Below are positions 1 through 6,235 of a DNA stretch of 13,312 nucleotides, piece by piece. The notes under the pieces are model-generated. The model was not told the DNA's origin, did not search any database, and saw only the letters and a list, made by a program, of their open reading frames with translations. Origin of the DNA: JBCBST01 sp039819115 (GTDB lineage: Bacteria; Bacteroidota; Rhodothermia; Balneolales; Balneolaceae). The stretch is taken from assembly GCA_039819115.1 (NCBI GenBank), contig JBCBST010000094.1, positions 1 through 13,312 of the forward strand, read 5' to 3'. Both the position numbers and the translations under genes were made by a program. Positions within the stretch are counted from its first letter, which is position 1; each line of letters starts with the position of its first letter.

Positions 1-240
1 AAAGAAATACATTCTTTTCGACTCAATATCTCTTTTGCTTTTAATCTTCAGGTCTTTTTGTTTTGCATATTGATAGACAGCAGTACGCATAGAGTTTACG
101 CTCTTTTCGCTCGTATAGGAAACTTCTAAAGCCTGCCCACCAGGTTTTAGTTTATCAATAGCTTCAAGAAGAGGTTTAAACTTTGAAGATCGTTTATTTG
201 AGGACTTTATTACGTTGCGCTTAACAAATTTTATTTCCAT
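1..240 (-). CDS. Partial small hypothetical protein, AT-rich, runs off the left edge
   Basis: An open frame of 80 codons starts at an ATG (238-240) and continues past the window edge, so the C-terminus is missing. The protein begins MEIKFVKRNVIKSS and is rich in Lys, Ser and Arg. A stretch reading LLEAIDKLKPGGQALEVSY is followed by a basic part that includes YAKQKDLKIKSKRD. I do not recognise a named family. The layout, a short acidic/hydrophobic half followed by a basic half with an RTAVYQYAKQKDLKI-like segment, resembles small proteins often seen in phages and plasmids, but that is an impression. GC content is about 34% (81 of 240 bases by hand count), lower than the genes to the right. A promoter with an exact -7 box lies about 30 bp upstream, which supports real expression from this start. 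The function is unknown. Confidence 0.6.
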   Translation of the reverse strand, partial: MEIKFVKRNVIKSSNKRSSKFKPLLEAIDKLKPGGQALEVSYTSEKSVNSMRTAVYQYAKQKDLKIKSKRDIESKRMYFF

Positions 241-268
241 TAGAACTATTTTATCGACGATTTATATA

Positions 269-299
269 CAAATATACATAAAAATAATTTTGATCCACT
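269..299 (-). promoter_or_regulatory. Bacteroidota-type promoter for the left-edge gene
   Basis: On the minus strand the -7 box TATATTTG (269-276) matches TAnnTTTG, the consensus known from Bacteroides and Flavobacterium, exactly. The -33 position (296-299) reads AGTG against TTTG, so it is weak, with a 19-bp spacer. Transcription would start near 262, leaving a leader of roughly 20 nt before the ATG at 240. The region around it (241-348) is about 18% GC. Confidence 0.5.
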
Positions 300-348
300 T
301 TTTTCATAAAAAAATAGTTTGTAATAGATTTTTTAATGAATTGTAATC

Positions 349-382
349 AAAAAAAAAGCCCCTTGAGCATTCAAGAGGCTTT
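349..382 (-). terminator. Rho-independent terminator of the tRNA-Val transcript
   Basis: Read on the minus strand, a 12-bp stem (AAAGCCTCTTGA paired with TCAAGGGGCTTT, one G-U pair) closes on an ATGC loop and runs into nine consecutive T. It begins 4 bp after the tRNA 3' end. The T run lies only on the minus-strand side, so it terminates the tRNA transcript and insulates the gene to the left from it. Confidence 0.88.
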
Positions 383-386
383 ACGT

Positions 387-460
387 GGGTGATGAGGGAT
401 TCGAACCCCCGACCCCCTGCTTGTAAGGCAGGTGCTCTAAACCAACTGAGCTAATCACCC
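387..460 (-). tRNA. tRNA-Val (anticodon UAC)
   Basis: On the minus strand the 74-nt sequence folds as a complete cloverleaf. The acceptor arms are GGGTGAT and ATCACCC (7 bp). The D arm contains AGCTCAGTTGGTTTAGAGC. The anticodon stem is CCTGC/GCAGG around the loop CTTACAA, giving anticodon TAC, which reads GUA and other GUN valine codons. The T arm holds GGTTCGAATCC. The CCA end is not encoded: the bases after the acceptor are ACG, so CCA must be added afterwards. It is transcribed alone, between its own promoter and terminator. Confidence 0.95.
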
Positions 461-478
461 ATGGTTTTGTGAGAGCAT

Positions 479-509
479 CAAATATAAGAACATTCCCAAT
501 TCTGACAAA
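479..509 (-). promoter_or_regulatory. Promoter of tRNA-Val
   Basis: On the minus strand a -33 box TTTG (506-509) is separated by 19 bp from a -7 box TATATTTG (479-486). Both match the Bacteroidota primary sigma factor consensus (TTTG - about 19 - TAnnTTTG) exactly. Transcription would start near 472, about 12 nt before the mature tRNA 5' end. This is the best promoter in the window. Confidence 0.75.
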
Positions 510-525
510 CAAAAAAGATCAGGTT

Positions 526-556
526 ATTGACTTCTTACTTAACAGTGTTAACTTAA
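526..556 (+). promoter_or_regulatory. Candidate promoter of fadIJ
   Basis: On the plus strand ATTG (526-529) and TAACTTAA (549-556) are separated by 19 bp, the same spacing as the tRNA promoter. The match to TTTG/TAnnTTTG is partial (TAnnTT is kept, the last two positions are not). Transcription would start near 563, leaving a leader of only about 10 nt before the ATG at 572. It overlaps the 539-551 palindrome. Confidence 0.3.
539..551. promoter_or_regulatory. 13-bp palindrome, possible operator for fadIJ
   Basis: TTAACA-G-TGTTAA is a perfect inverted repeat with 6-bp arms around one base. It sits 20 bp upstream of the fadI start codon and covers the spacer and first bases of the candidate -7 box, where a bound repressor would block transcription. 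No regulator gene lies in the window, and AT-rich DNA produces short palindromes by chance. Confidence 0.35.
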
Positions 557-571
557 ACCAAAAATTGACCT

Positions 572-1861
572 ATGGCAGAAAAAACCGTCGTTTTTGTGGA
601 TGGTGCCCGCATCCCTTTTTTGAAATCGGGCACCGCATATTCGTCCTTAATGGCCTATGATCTTGGAAGAATGGCACTATCCGGGTTGCTTGCGAGAGTA
701 TCGATGCCGTCGGCTCTAATTGACCAGGTCATTATGGGCAACGTAATCCAGGAAGTGAAAACCAGTAACATATCCAGAGAATGTGCTCTGGGTGCAGGAA
801 TCCCCAATTCTGTACAGGCCTATACGGTTGCCATGGCTTGCATATCTTCTAATCAGGCCATCGCTTTGGGAGTTAACGCCATCAAAAGCGGACAGGCACG
901 CATTGTATTGGCTGGTGGTACAGAAACCATGTCGGATATTCCCGTTCGCTTCCGGAAGAAGTTTCGACAAAAGGTACTTGCAGCACGTAAGTATTCTTCC
1001 CCTCTGGACTTTCTGGGATTTTTAAAAGGATTAAGATTTAAGGATTTACTCCCTGAACTACCGGCAATTGCTGAGTTTTCTACCAGAGAAACCATGGGAG
1101 AAAGTGCCGACCGAATGGCGGCCCGATTTGGCATTTCGAGACCCGATCAGGATGCGTATGCCATGCGATCGCATCATAAAGCAGCTGAGGCGGGTAAGTC
1201 AGGGCTGCTCGACCAGGAAATCATACCCGCCAAAGTCCCTCCTTCGTTTACCATTTCGTACCAGGATAACGGCATACGGGAAGACACCACTCTTGAGAAA
1301 TTAGCAAAGCTCCGCCCTGCTTTCATCAAGCCGCATGGCACGATCACTGCGGGTAATGCTTCCTATTTGACAGACGGTGCTTCGGCATGCCTGTTAATGG
1401 AAAAGGAAACCGCTCTGGAACTGGGAATACAACCCAAGGCAATTATCCGGGAGTTTACCTTTACCGCTCAGGATACAAAAGAAGAATTATTACTTGGTCC
1501 TGCCTATGCCACACCAAAGGTACTGGAAAAAGCCCGCCTGACGCTTGACGATATCGATGTATTCGAAATTCATGAAGCGTTTGCCGGACAGGTGCTGGCC
1601 GTGTTAGCCGCCCTTAACTCCGATTCGTTTGCCCGGGCTTCTCTTGGAACATCCCAAAAAACCGGGGAAATCCCGATGGAAAAAATAAATACCTGGGGCG
1701 GCTCTCTTTCCATTGGTCACCCATTTGGTGCGACCGGCACACGCTTGGTTACAACGGCTGTAAACAGGCTGCATCATGAAGATGGCAACTTCGCGTTGGT
1801 AACTGCCTGTGCAGCCGGAGGACAGGGCCATGCGATGCTTGTAGAACGATACAAAGCTTAA
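572..1861 (+). CDS. fadI: 3-ketoacyl-CoA thiolase (acetyl-CoA C-acyltransferase), FadI type
   Basis: This is the last enzyme of the beta-oxidation cycle: it cleaves 3-ketoacyl-CoA with CoA to give acetyl-CoA and a shortened acyl-CoA in the cytosol. The 429-residue protein has all the thiolase signatures. The nucleophilic Cys is C90 in VAMACISS, HEAFA is at 334-338, GHPFGATG at 382-389 (H383), and CAAGGQG at 413-419 carries the second catalytic Cys, C413. HEAFA in place of the NEAFA of acetoacetyl-CoA thiolases, together with the length close to E. coli FadI, points to the FadI/mitochondrial trifunctional beta-subunit branch. The fadJ gene begins 12 bp downstream, so the two are surely cotranscribed and probably form one complex. 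The ATG at 572 is placed so that the N-terminus (MAEKTVVFVDGARIPF) matches the family start. No Shine-Dalgarno motif is present. A biosynthetic thiolase is less likely given the partner. Confidence 0.93.
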   Translation: MAEKTVVFVDGARIPFLKSGTAYSSLMAYDLGRMALSGLLARVSMPSALIDQVIMGNVIQEVKTSNISRECALGAGIPNSVQAYTVAMACISSNQAIALGVNAIKSGQARIVLAGGTETMSDIPVRFRKKFRQKVLAARKYSSPLDFLGFLKGLRFKDLLPELPAIAEFSTRETMGESADRMAARFGISRPDQDAYAMRSHHKAAEAGKSGLLDQEIIPAKVPPSFTISYQDNGIREDTTLEKLAKLRPAFIKPHGTITAGNASYLTDGASACLLMEKETALELGIQPKAIIREFTFTAQDTKEELLLGPAYATPKVLEKARLTLDDIDVFEIHEAFAGQVLAVLAALNSDSFARASLGTSQKTGEIPMEKINTWGGSLSIGHPFGATGTRLVTTAVNRLHHEDGNFALVTACAAGGQGHAMLVERYKA

Positions 1862-1873
1862 TTTTTCTGCCTT

Positions 1874-4000
1874 ATGAATACCTCCTATTTCCACATTTCT
1901 ACCATCGACTCTGTAGCTATTCTGGTTCTGAATACGATCGAAGAAAAAGTAAATACTCTGAATGAGGCCATGATGGAGGAGTTCACCCTGTTTCTGGATC
2001 GGTTTGAATCAAACCCTGACTGGAAAGGAGCGGTATTAATAAGTGGTAAAGAGGATAATTTTATTGCAGGAGCGGATATTGAAATGTTTAATACCCGTGA
2101 ATCGGCCAATGAACTGGAAGCACTAAGCCAGGCGGGACATGCTATTTTTAACCGCATAGAGAGCCTGAAGAAACCTATGGTCGTTGCTGTTCATGGAAGT
2201 TGTATGGGGGGCGGTCTGGAATTATCTATGGCTTGCCACTACCGAATAGCAAGTACGCACCCCAGCACACGATTCGCGTTACCTGAGGTAAAGCTGGGGA
2301 TACTGCCGGGTACCGGTGGCACACAACGCCTGCCGCGTTTGATTGGCATACAGAAATCGTTGCCTATTATGCTCACAGGAAAAAATGTGTTTTCCAGGCA
2401 GGCAAAGCGCATGGGTTTGGTAGATGAGTTAATCCATAAAGACGCATTACAAACAGCAGGTATAGCCGCAGTTCATCGTCTTTCTAAGAAATCCTTCAAA
2501 AGAACAGATAAACGAAGTTTTGCTGAAAAAATACTGGAGGCTACTCCATTGGGACGGGCCATTATATTTAGCCAGGCAAGAAAACAGACTGCGAAGCAAA
2601 CCCGGGGTAATTATCCCGCCCCGGAAGGGATTATTGATGCGGTTGAATTTGGATACAAAAAAGGGTTTTACGCGGGGTTAAAAGAGGAGTCGCGGTTATT
2701 TGGTAAACTGGGAGCTTCATCTGAATCAAGAGCATTGGTACAGCTGTTTTTTGGCATGAATAATGCTAAAAAGATTCCACAGCCCGAACATATTCAGCCA
2801 ACGCAGGTAATCGGTGTTCTCGGTGCCGGACTAATGGGCTCCGGTATTGCTGATGAGAGCATCAACCAGGGTGGTTATTCGGTGATATTGAAAGACAGGG
2901 ATTTAGAATCTGCTGTACGTGGAGAGAAAAACGTGTGGAAAGAACTGGATAAAAAAGCGAATAAACGCATCATCACCTCCTTTGAACGCGACCGGCTGAT
3001 GAGCCAACTCACATCCACAGAATCCTATGCATCATTGGCGCATGCTGATGTAGTAATCGAGGCCGTATTTGAAGACCTCGATTTGAAGCACCAGGTTTTA
3101 AAGGAAGTCGAAGACGTGGTATCCGACCGGTGTATTTTTGCTACGAATACTTCATCCATACCCATTACGGATATTGCAAAAGTATCATCAAGACCGGAAC
3201 AGGTTATTGGAATGCACTATTTTTCTCCGGTACAAAAAATGCCCCTACTGGAGCTGATTACCACCCCGGAAACGGCATCATGGGTTACCTCAACCGCCTT
3301 TCAGATTGGGGTAAAGCAAGGCAAAACGGTTATTGTTGTGAACGATGGCCCCGGTTTTTACACCACCCGAATCCTGGCGCCTTATATGAATGAGGCTCTT
3401 CTGTTGTTGGAAGAAGGGGCCTCCATCGAATTCCTGGAAGGCACAATGAAAGACTTTGGCTATCCGGTTGGACCCATGGTTTTGTTTGACGAGGTTGGCA
3501 TGGATGTAGGAGCTCATGTTGGCGATGTGATGGCCCCCCTGTTTAATGCCCGCGGGGGTAGATCGTCTAAAAAAGCCAGCGAATTAGTGGAAGCCGGATT
3601 TCTGGGGAGAAAAAATGGAAATGGGTTATACCGATATGAAAAAGGAAAGAAGAAGACGGTAAATCAATCCATTTACGCCCATTTTGGAAGTTCTTCCCGT
3701 AGCAAGCCCGATCCTGAGACTGCTCAGCTACGCATGGGGCTGATGATGGTAAATGAGGCTGTATATTGCCTTCAGGAAGACGTTCTTCTTTCACCAACCG
3801 ATGGAGATCTAGGTGCCATCCTGGGATTGGGGTTCCCCCCTTTTACCGGCGGACCATTCCGATACATTGATCAAAAAGGAGCGGATTGGGTACACGATAC
3901 ATTGCTTCGCTTTTCTGAGCAATTTGGCCCACGGTTCAAACCAGCCCCATTACTGGCCGATTATGCTAGGTCAGGTCGTTCTTTCCACCCGGATAAATAA
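1874..4000 (+). CDS. fadJ: Beta-oxidation multifunctional enzyme: enoyl-CoA hydratase / 3-hydroxyacyl-CoA dehydrogenase, FadJ type
   Basis: The protein hydrates 2-enoyl-CoA and then oxidises L-3-hydroxyacyl-CoA with NAD, feeding FadI encoded just upstream. The 708 residues are close to E. coli FadJ in length. The N-terminal crotonase domain (about 1-190) has FIAGADIEMF with the oxyanion-hole segment, GGGLELSMA at 112-120 with catalytic E116, and PEVKLGILPG at 137-146 with catalytic E138. The NAD-binding domain (about 311-490) has GAGLMG at 317-322 and the dehydrogenase His H448 in GMHYFSPV, with E460 as its likely partner. The C-terminal dehydrogenase domain repeat (about 491-705) has GPGFYTTRILAPYMNEA and PPFTGGPFRY. 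All catalytic residues I can locate are intact. Peroxisomal or FadB-type relatives share the layout, but the gene order fadI-fadJ favours FadJ. The start is the ATG 12 bp after the fadI stop. Confidence 0.94.
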   Translation: MNTSYFHISTIDSVAILVLNTIEEKVNTLNEAMMEEFTLFLDRFESNPDWKGAVLISGKEDNFIAGADIEMFNTRESANELEALSQAGHAIFNRIESLKKPMVVAVHGSCMGGGLELSMACHYRIASTHPSTRFALPEVKLGILPGTGGTQRLPRLIGIQKSLPIMLTGKNVFSRQAKRMGLVDELIHKDALQTAGIAAVHRLSKKSFKRTDKRSFAEKILEATPLGRAIIFSQARKQTAKQTRGNYPAPEGIIDAVEFGYKKGFYAGLKEESRLFGKLGASSESRALVQLFFGMNNAKKIPQPEHIQPTQVIGVLGAGLMGSGIADESINQGGYSVILKDRDLESAVRGEKNVWKELDKKANKRIITSFERDRLMSQLTSTESYASLAHADVVIEAVFEDLDLKHQVLKEVEDVVSDRCIFATNTSSIPITDIAKVSSRPEQVIGMHYFSPVQKMPLLELITTPETASWVTSTAFQIGVKQGKTVIVVNDGPGFYTTRILAPYMNEALLLLEEGASIEFLEGTMKDFGYPVGPMVLFDEVGMDVGAHVGDVMAPLFNARGGRSSKKASELVEAGFLGRKNGNGLYRYEKGKKKTVNQSIYAHFGSSSRSKPDPETAQLRMGLMMVNEAVYCLQEDVLLSPTDGDLGAILGLGFPPFTGGPFRYIDQKGADWVHDTLLRFSEQFGPRFKPAPLLADYARSGRSFHPDK

Positions 4001-4062
4001 TGTCTTTGCTTGGCAGAGTTCCGTATCTTAAAGGCTTGAACAAAAACTGAATTCTCTGCCCC
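4001..4062 (+). other. fadJ-yajC spacer with micro-ORF and inverted repeat
   Basis: This 62-bp gap has no intrinsic terminator, so fadJ transcripts may read into yajC. A 16-codon frame (4000-4050, MSLLGRVPYLKGLNKN) starts on the fadJ stop as TAATG and ends 12 bp before yajC. A 7-bp inverted repeat, GGCAGAG (4012-4018) and CTCTGCC (4054-4060), places its right arm directly before the yajC ATG. TATCTT at 4024-4029 with TTTG at 4005-4008 is a poor promoter match, since the spacer is only 15 bp. None of these is strong. Confidence 0.25.
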
Positions 4063-4392
4063 ATGCTCCAAACCATTGCATTTTTTTTGATGGCTGACCC
4101 TAACGATCCAGGATCAACCATTACCAGTCTTATCTTTCCGGTTGCCATCTTCCTGGTGTTCTATCTTTTCATCATCAGACCACAAAGCAGGAAACAAAAA
4201 GAAATCCGCCAGAAAGTAGATGGCATGAAAAAGGGTGATAAAGTGGTTACATCGTCTGGCATCATCGGAATATTGAATGCTATCGAAGATGATTCCGTTT
4301 TAATCGAAGTTGGCTCCAATGTTAAAATCCGGTTCCTGAAAACAGCGATCTCGGATGTAAATCCCAATAAGCCAGAGAAAAAAGACAAATAG
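4063..4392 (+). CDS. yajC: YajC, accessory subunit of the Sec preprotein translocase
   Basis: YajC is a small inner-membrane protein that associates with SecDF and SecYEG and modulates protein export. The 109-residue protein has one clear membrane segment (about 20-42, from ITSLIFPVAIFLVFYLFII), followed at once by the family hallmark RPQSRKQKEI. A short soluble domain contains GDKVVTSSGIIGIL and VKIRFLKTAISDV, and the lysine-rich tail ends in PEKKDK. Length and order are normal for the family. The ATG at 4063 gives a short N-terminal stretch before the membrane segment; an internal ATG at codon 10 (4090) is possible but would shorten this stretch. The gene is 7 bp upstream of ribB and probably cotranscribed with it. 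No secD or secF is adjacent, unlike the yajC-secDF order of many proteobacteria. Confidence 0.93.
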   Translation: MLQTIAFFLMADPNDPGSTITSLIFPVAIFLVFYLFIIRPQSRKQKEIRQKVDGMKKGDKVVTSSGIIGILNAIEDDSVLIEVGSNVKIRFLKTAISDVNPNKPEKKDK

Positions 4393-4399
4393 TTTATCT

Positions 4400-5590
4400 A
4401 TGAGCATGCCTCCGTTCAACACCATTTCTGAAGCCATCCAGGACATCAAAGCTGGCAAAATGGTGATTGTGGTCGATGATGAAGACCGTGAAAACGAAGG
4501 AGATTTTCTGATGGCCGCCGAAAAGGTTACACCGGAAGCGGTAAATCTGATGGCCACGCATGGTAAAGGACTGATTTGTGTGCCCATCGAGAAAAAGCGG
4601 GCTAAAAAGCTCAAACTCCATCACATGGTTACAGAAGGAGCAGATCCTGATGAAGCCAATTTTACCATTTCCATCGATCATAAACGGTTAACCACAACCG
4701 GTATTTCTGCTCACGACCGGGCAAATACCATCCGCGAGATGATCAATGATGAAGCCAAGCCCGGCGATTTTCGTCGACCTGGACATGTATTTCCGCTTCT
4801 CGCTGTAGAGGGAGGAGTATTACGACGCGCCGGTCACACCGAAGCCGCTATAGACCTGGCCCGACTGGCCGGCCTTAAGCCTGCTGGTATTATCTGTGAG
4901 ATCATGAATCCGGATGGAACCATGGCTCGCGTACCGGATTTGGTAAAGATTGCTGATGAGTTCGAAATGAAGTTCATCACCATCAAAGATTTAATTGCTT
5001 ATCGCAATGAACACGAATCGCTGGTAAAAGAAGTGATGGAGGTGGGCATGCCTACGATGTATGGCGACTTTCGCTTACGGGCTTTCGAGGAAGAGCTGAC
5101 CGGCGATGTTCACCTTGCGTTAACAAAAGGCACCTGGACAAAAAACGAACCTGTATTGGTAAGGGTGCATTCATCCGATTTAATCGGGGATATTTTCGGA
5201 GCGCGGCATCACGACACCAGCAACCAGTTGCATAAAGCTATGCTCAAGGTGGAGCGGGAAGGAAAAGGGGTAGTGCTGTATATGAATCGTAATCAAAGGG
5301 GTTCCGTGCTGGTCAATCAGCTACGGACTTTAAAAGCCATGCAGGCAGGAAATGGCTCCATAATAGAGGAAGAAAATAACAGTCCTAAAACCAGCGATTC
5401 GCGGGATTATGGAGTTGGTGCCCAAATTCTGAGAGCGTTAGGTATCAGTCGGTTACGCATCCTGTCAAATAACCCGGTAAAACGCATTGGGATAAAAGCG
5501 TTCGGCCTGGAAATCGTCGACCAGGTTTCATTCGAAGATGAATTTGAATTTCTTCAGAAGAACGACTCAAAACCCGACCTTACTTCCTGA
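4400..5590 (+). CDS. ribB: 3,4-dihydroxy-2-butanone-4-phosphate synthase (RibB) fused to a degenerate GTP cyclohydrolase II-like domain
   Basis: RibB converts ribulose 5-phosphate to 3,4-dihydroxy-2-butanone 4-phosphate and formate for riboflavin synthesis. The N-terminal domain (about 5-205) has every expected motif: the metal/substrate loop DDEDRENEGD at 26-35, RRPGHVFPL around H129, GHTEA at 145-149, and CEIMNPDG with E167. The C-terminal half (about 215-385) aligns with RibA, sharing GDFRL, RVHS, LSNNPVK and GLEIV. The three zinc cysteines of E. coli RibA (C54, C65, C67) correspond here to D260, H271 and T273, and the RQEGRNIG loop is lost (NRNQRGSV, 296-303). The pair equivalent to D126 and R128 survives as D333 and R335. 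So the RibB activity looks intact, while GTP cyclohydrolase II activity is probably lost. Automatic tools may label this ribBA. The start is the ATG 7 bp after the yajC stop; an ATG at codon 3 is an alternative. Confidence 0.9.
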   Translation: MSMPPFNTISEAIQDIKAGKMVIVVDDEDRENEGDFLMAAEKVTPEAVNLMATHGKGLICVPIEKKRAKKLKLHHMVTEGADPDEANFTISIDHKRLTTTGISAHDRANTIREMINDEAKPGDFRRPGHVFPLLAVEGGVLRRAGHTEAAIDLARLAGLKPAGIICEIMNPDGTMARVPDLVKIADEFEMKFITIKDLIAYRNEHESLVKEVMEVGMPTMYGDFRLRAFEEELTGDVHLALTKGTWTKNEPVLVRVHSSDLIGDIFGARHHDTSNQLHKAMLKVEREGKGVVLYMNRNQRGSVLVNQLRTLKAMQAGNGSIIEEENNSPKTSDSRDYGVGAQILRALGISRLRILSNNPVKRIGIKAFGLEIVDQVSFEDEFEFLQKNDSKPDLTS

Positions 5591-5602
5591 TTAGTTCGGG
5601 TT
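5571..5602 (-). terminator. Weak candidate terminator between the convergent ribB and lspA genes
   Basis: AACCCGA (5571-5577) can pair with TCGGGTT (5596-5602) across an 18-nt loop. Read on the minus strand, the stem ends in TTTT, a short U tract for the lspA operon; it lies partly inside the 3' end of ribB. The large loop and short tract make it doubtful. Nothing better is visible in the 29-bp gap. Confidence 0.22.
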
Positions 5603-5619
5603 CGGCTTTATTCATTTAT

Positions 5620-6228
5620 TTAGCTTTCGGCTGTCCGTTCTTCTTCTGTATTTAAGCCATCAAAAGGCGTGGTGGGTTCTTCAAGAACCGATTCTGTGTC
5701 GGCAGTTTCTTTTTTCTCTGAAGGAAAAAACTGTTTATTGAACAGGATGAGGAATATAATGGAAACGGATATCGCGATATCAGCCACATTAAAGATGTAG
5801 GGAAATACCGGCCAATCCCCGATTACCAAATCGAAATGAATGAAGTCTACGACATGGCCTTCCAGTACTCCTCCATATCCCTCAATGTATCCCATAATCA
5901 ACCGGTCGGTAATGTTACCTAATGCACCACCGATTACAAGTCCCATCGTAAACAGATACATTGGTTTTGCAACACCAATGCCTTTAAGTATATAGATAAG
6001 AATACCTACGGTAGCTATGATAGCTATTGCACTGATCACAGGGGTAGACAGGAACTCAATACCCATAGCCATACCCGGGTTTTGGGTATAGTAAAAAGAG
6101 AGCCAGCCATCGATAATGGTTTTATTATGTAAACCGGGTGTAGTACGAATCACCCACTTTGTCCATTGGTCAATACCAAGCACCGTCAACGCAGGTGCCA
6201 GCAAAAGAATAAGTCTTCGAGTAGTCAA
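5620..6228 (-). CDS. lspA: Lipoprotein signal peptidase (signal peptidase II)
   Basis: LspA cleaves the signal peptide from diacylglyceryl-modified prolipoproteins in the inner membrane. The 202-residue protein has a first membrane segment (about 5-19), then DQWTKWVI (D20), NPGMAMGI at 50-57, GGALGNITDRL at 100-110 with catalytic D108, and FNVADIAISV at 146-155 with catalytic D150. Further hydrophobic segments lie at about 62-82, 90-104 and 145-165. After the last segment there is an acidic, hydrophilic tail of about 35 residues (from FNKQFFPSEKK to the end), longer than in E. coli LspA. The start is a TTG (6226-6228), 7 bp after the stop of the DksA-like gene; it puts D20 where the family expects it, and no in-frame ATG does better. 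It is the last gene of the ileS operon, so translation may be coupled to the gene before it. Confidence 0.93.
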   Translation of the reverse strand: MTTRRLILLLAPALTVLGIDQWTKWVIRTTPGLHNKTIIDGWLSFYYTQNPGMAMGIEFLSTPVISAIAIIATVGILIYILKGIGVAKPMYLFTMGLVIGGALGNITDRLIMGYIEGYGGVLEGHVVDFIHFDLVIGDWPVFPYIFNVADIAISVSIIFLILFNKQFFPSEKKETADTESVLEEPTTPFDGLNTEEERTAES

Positions 6229-6235
6229 TGAACCG

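Noticed and set aside
853..1134. Antisense open frame within fadI, and similar frames inside fadJ and the decarboxylase
   Set aside because: The sense proteins carry every catalytic motif; the overlapping frames show no domain, signal peptide or promoter.
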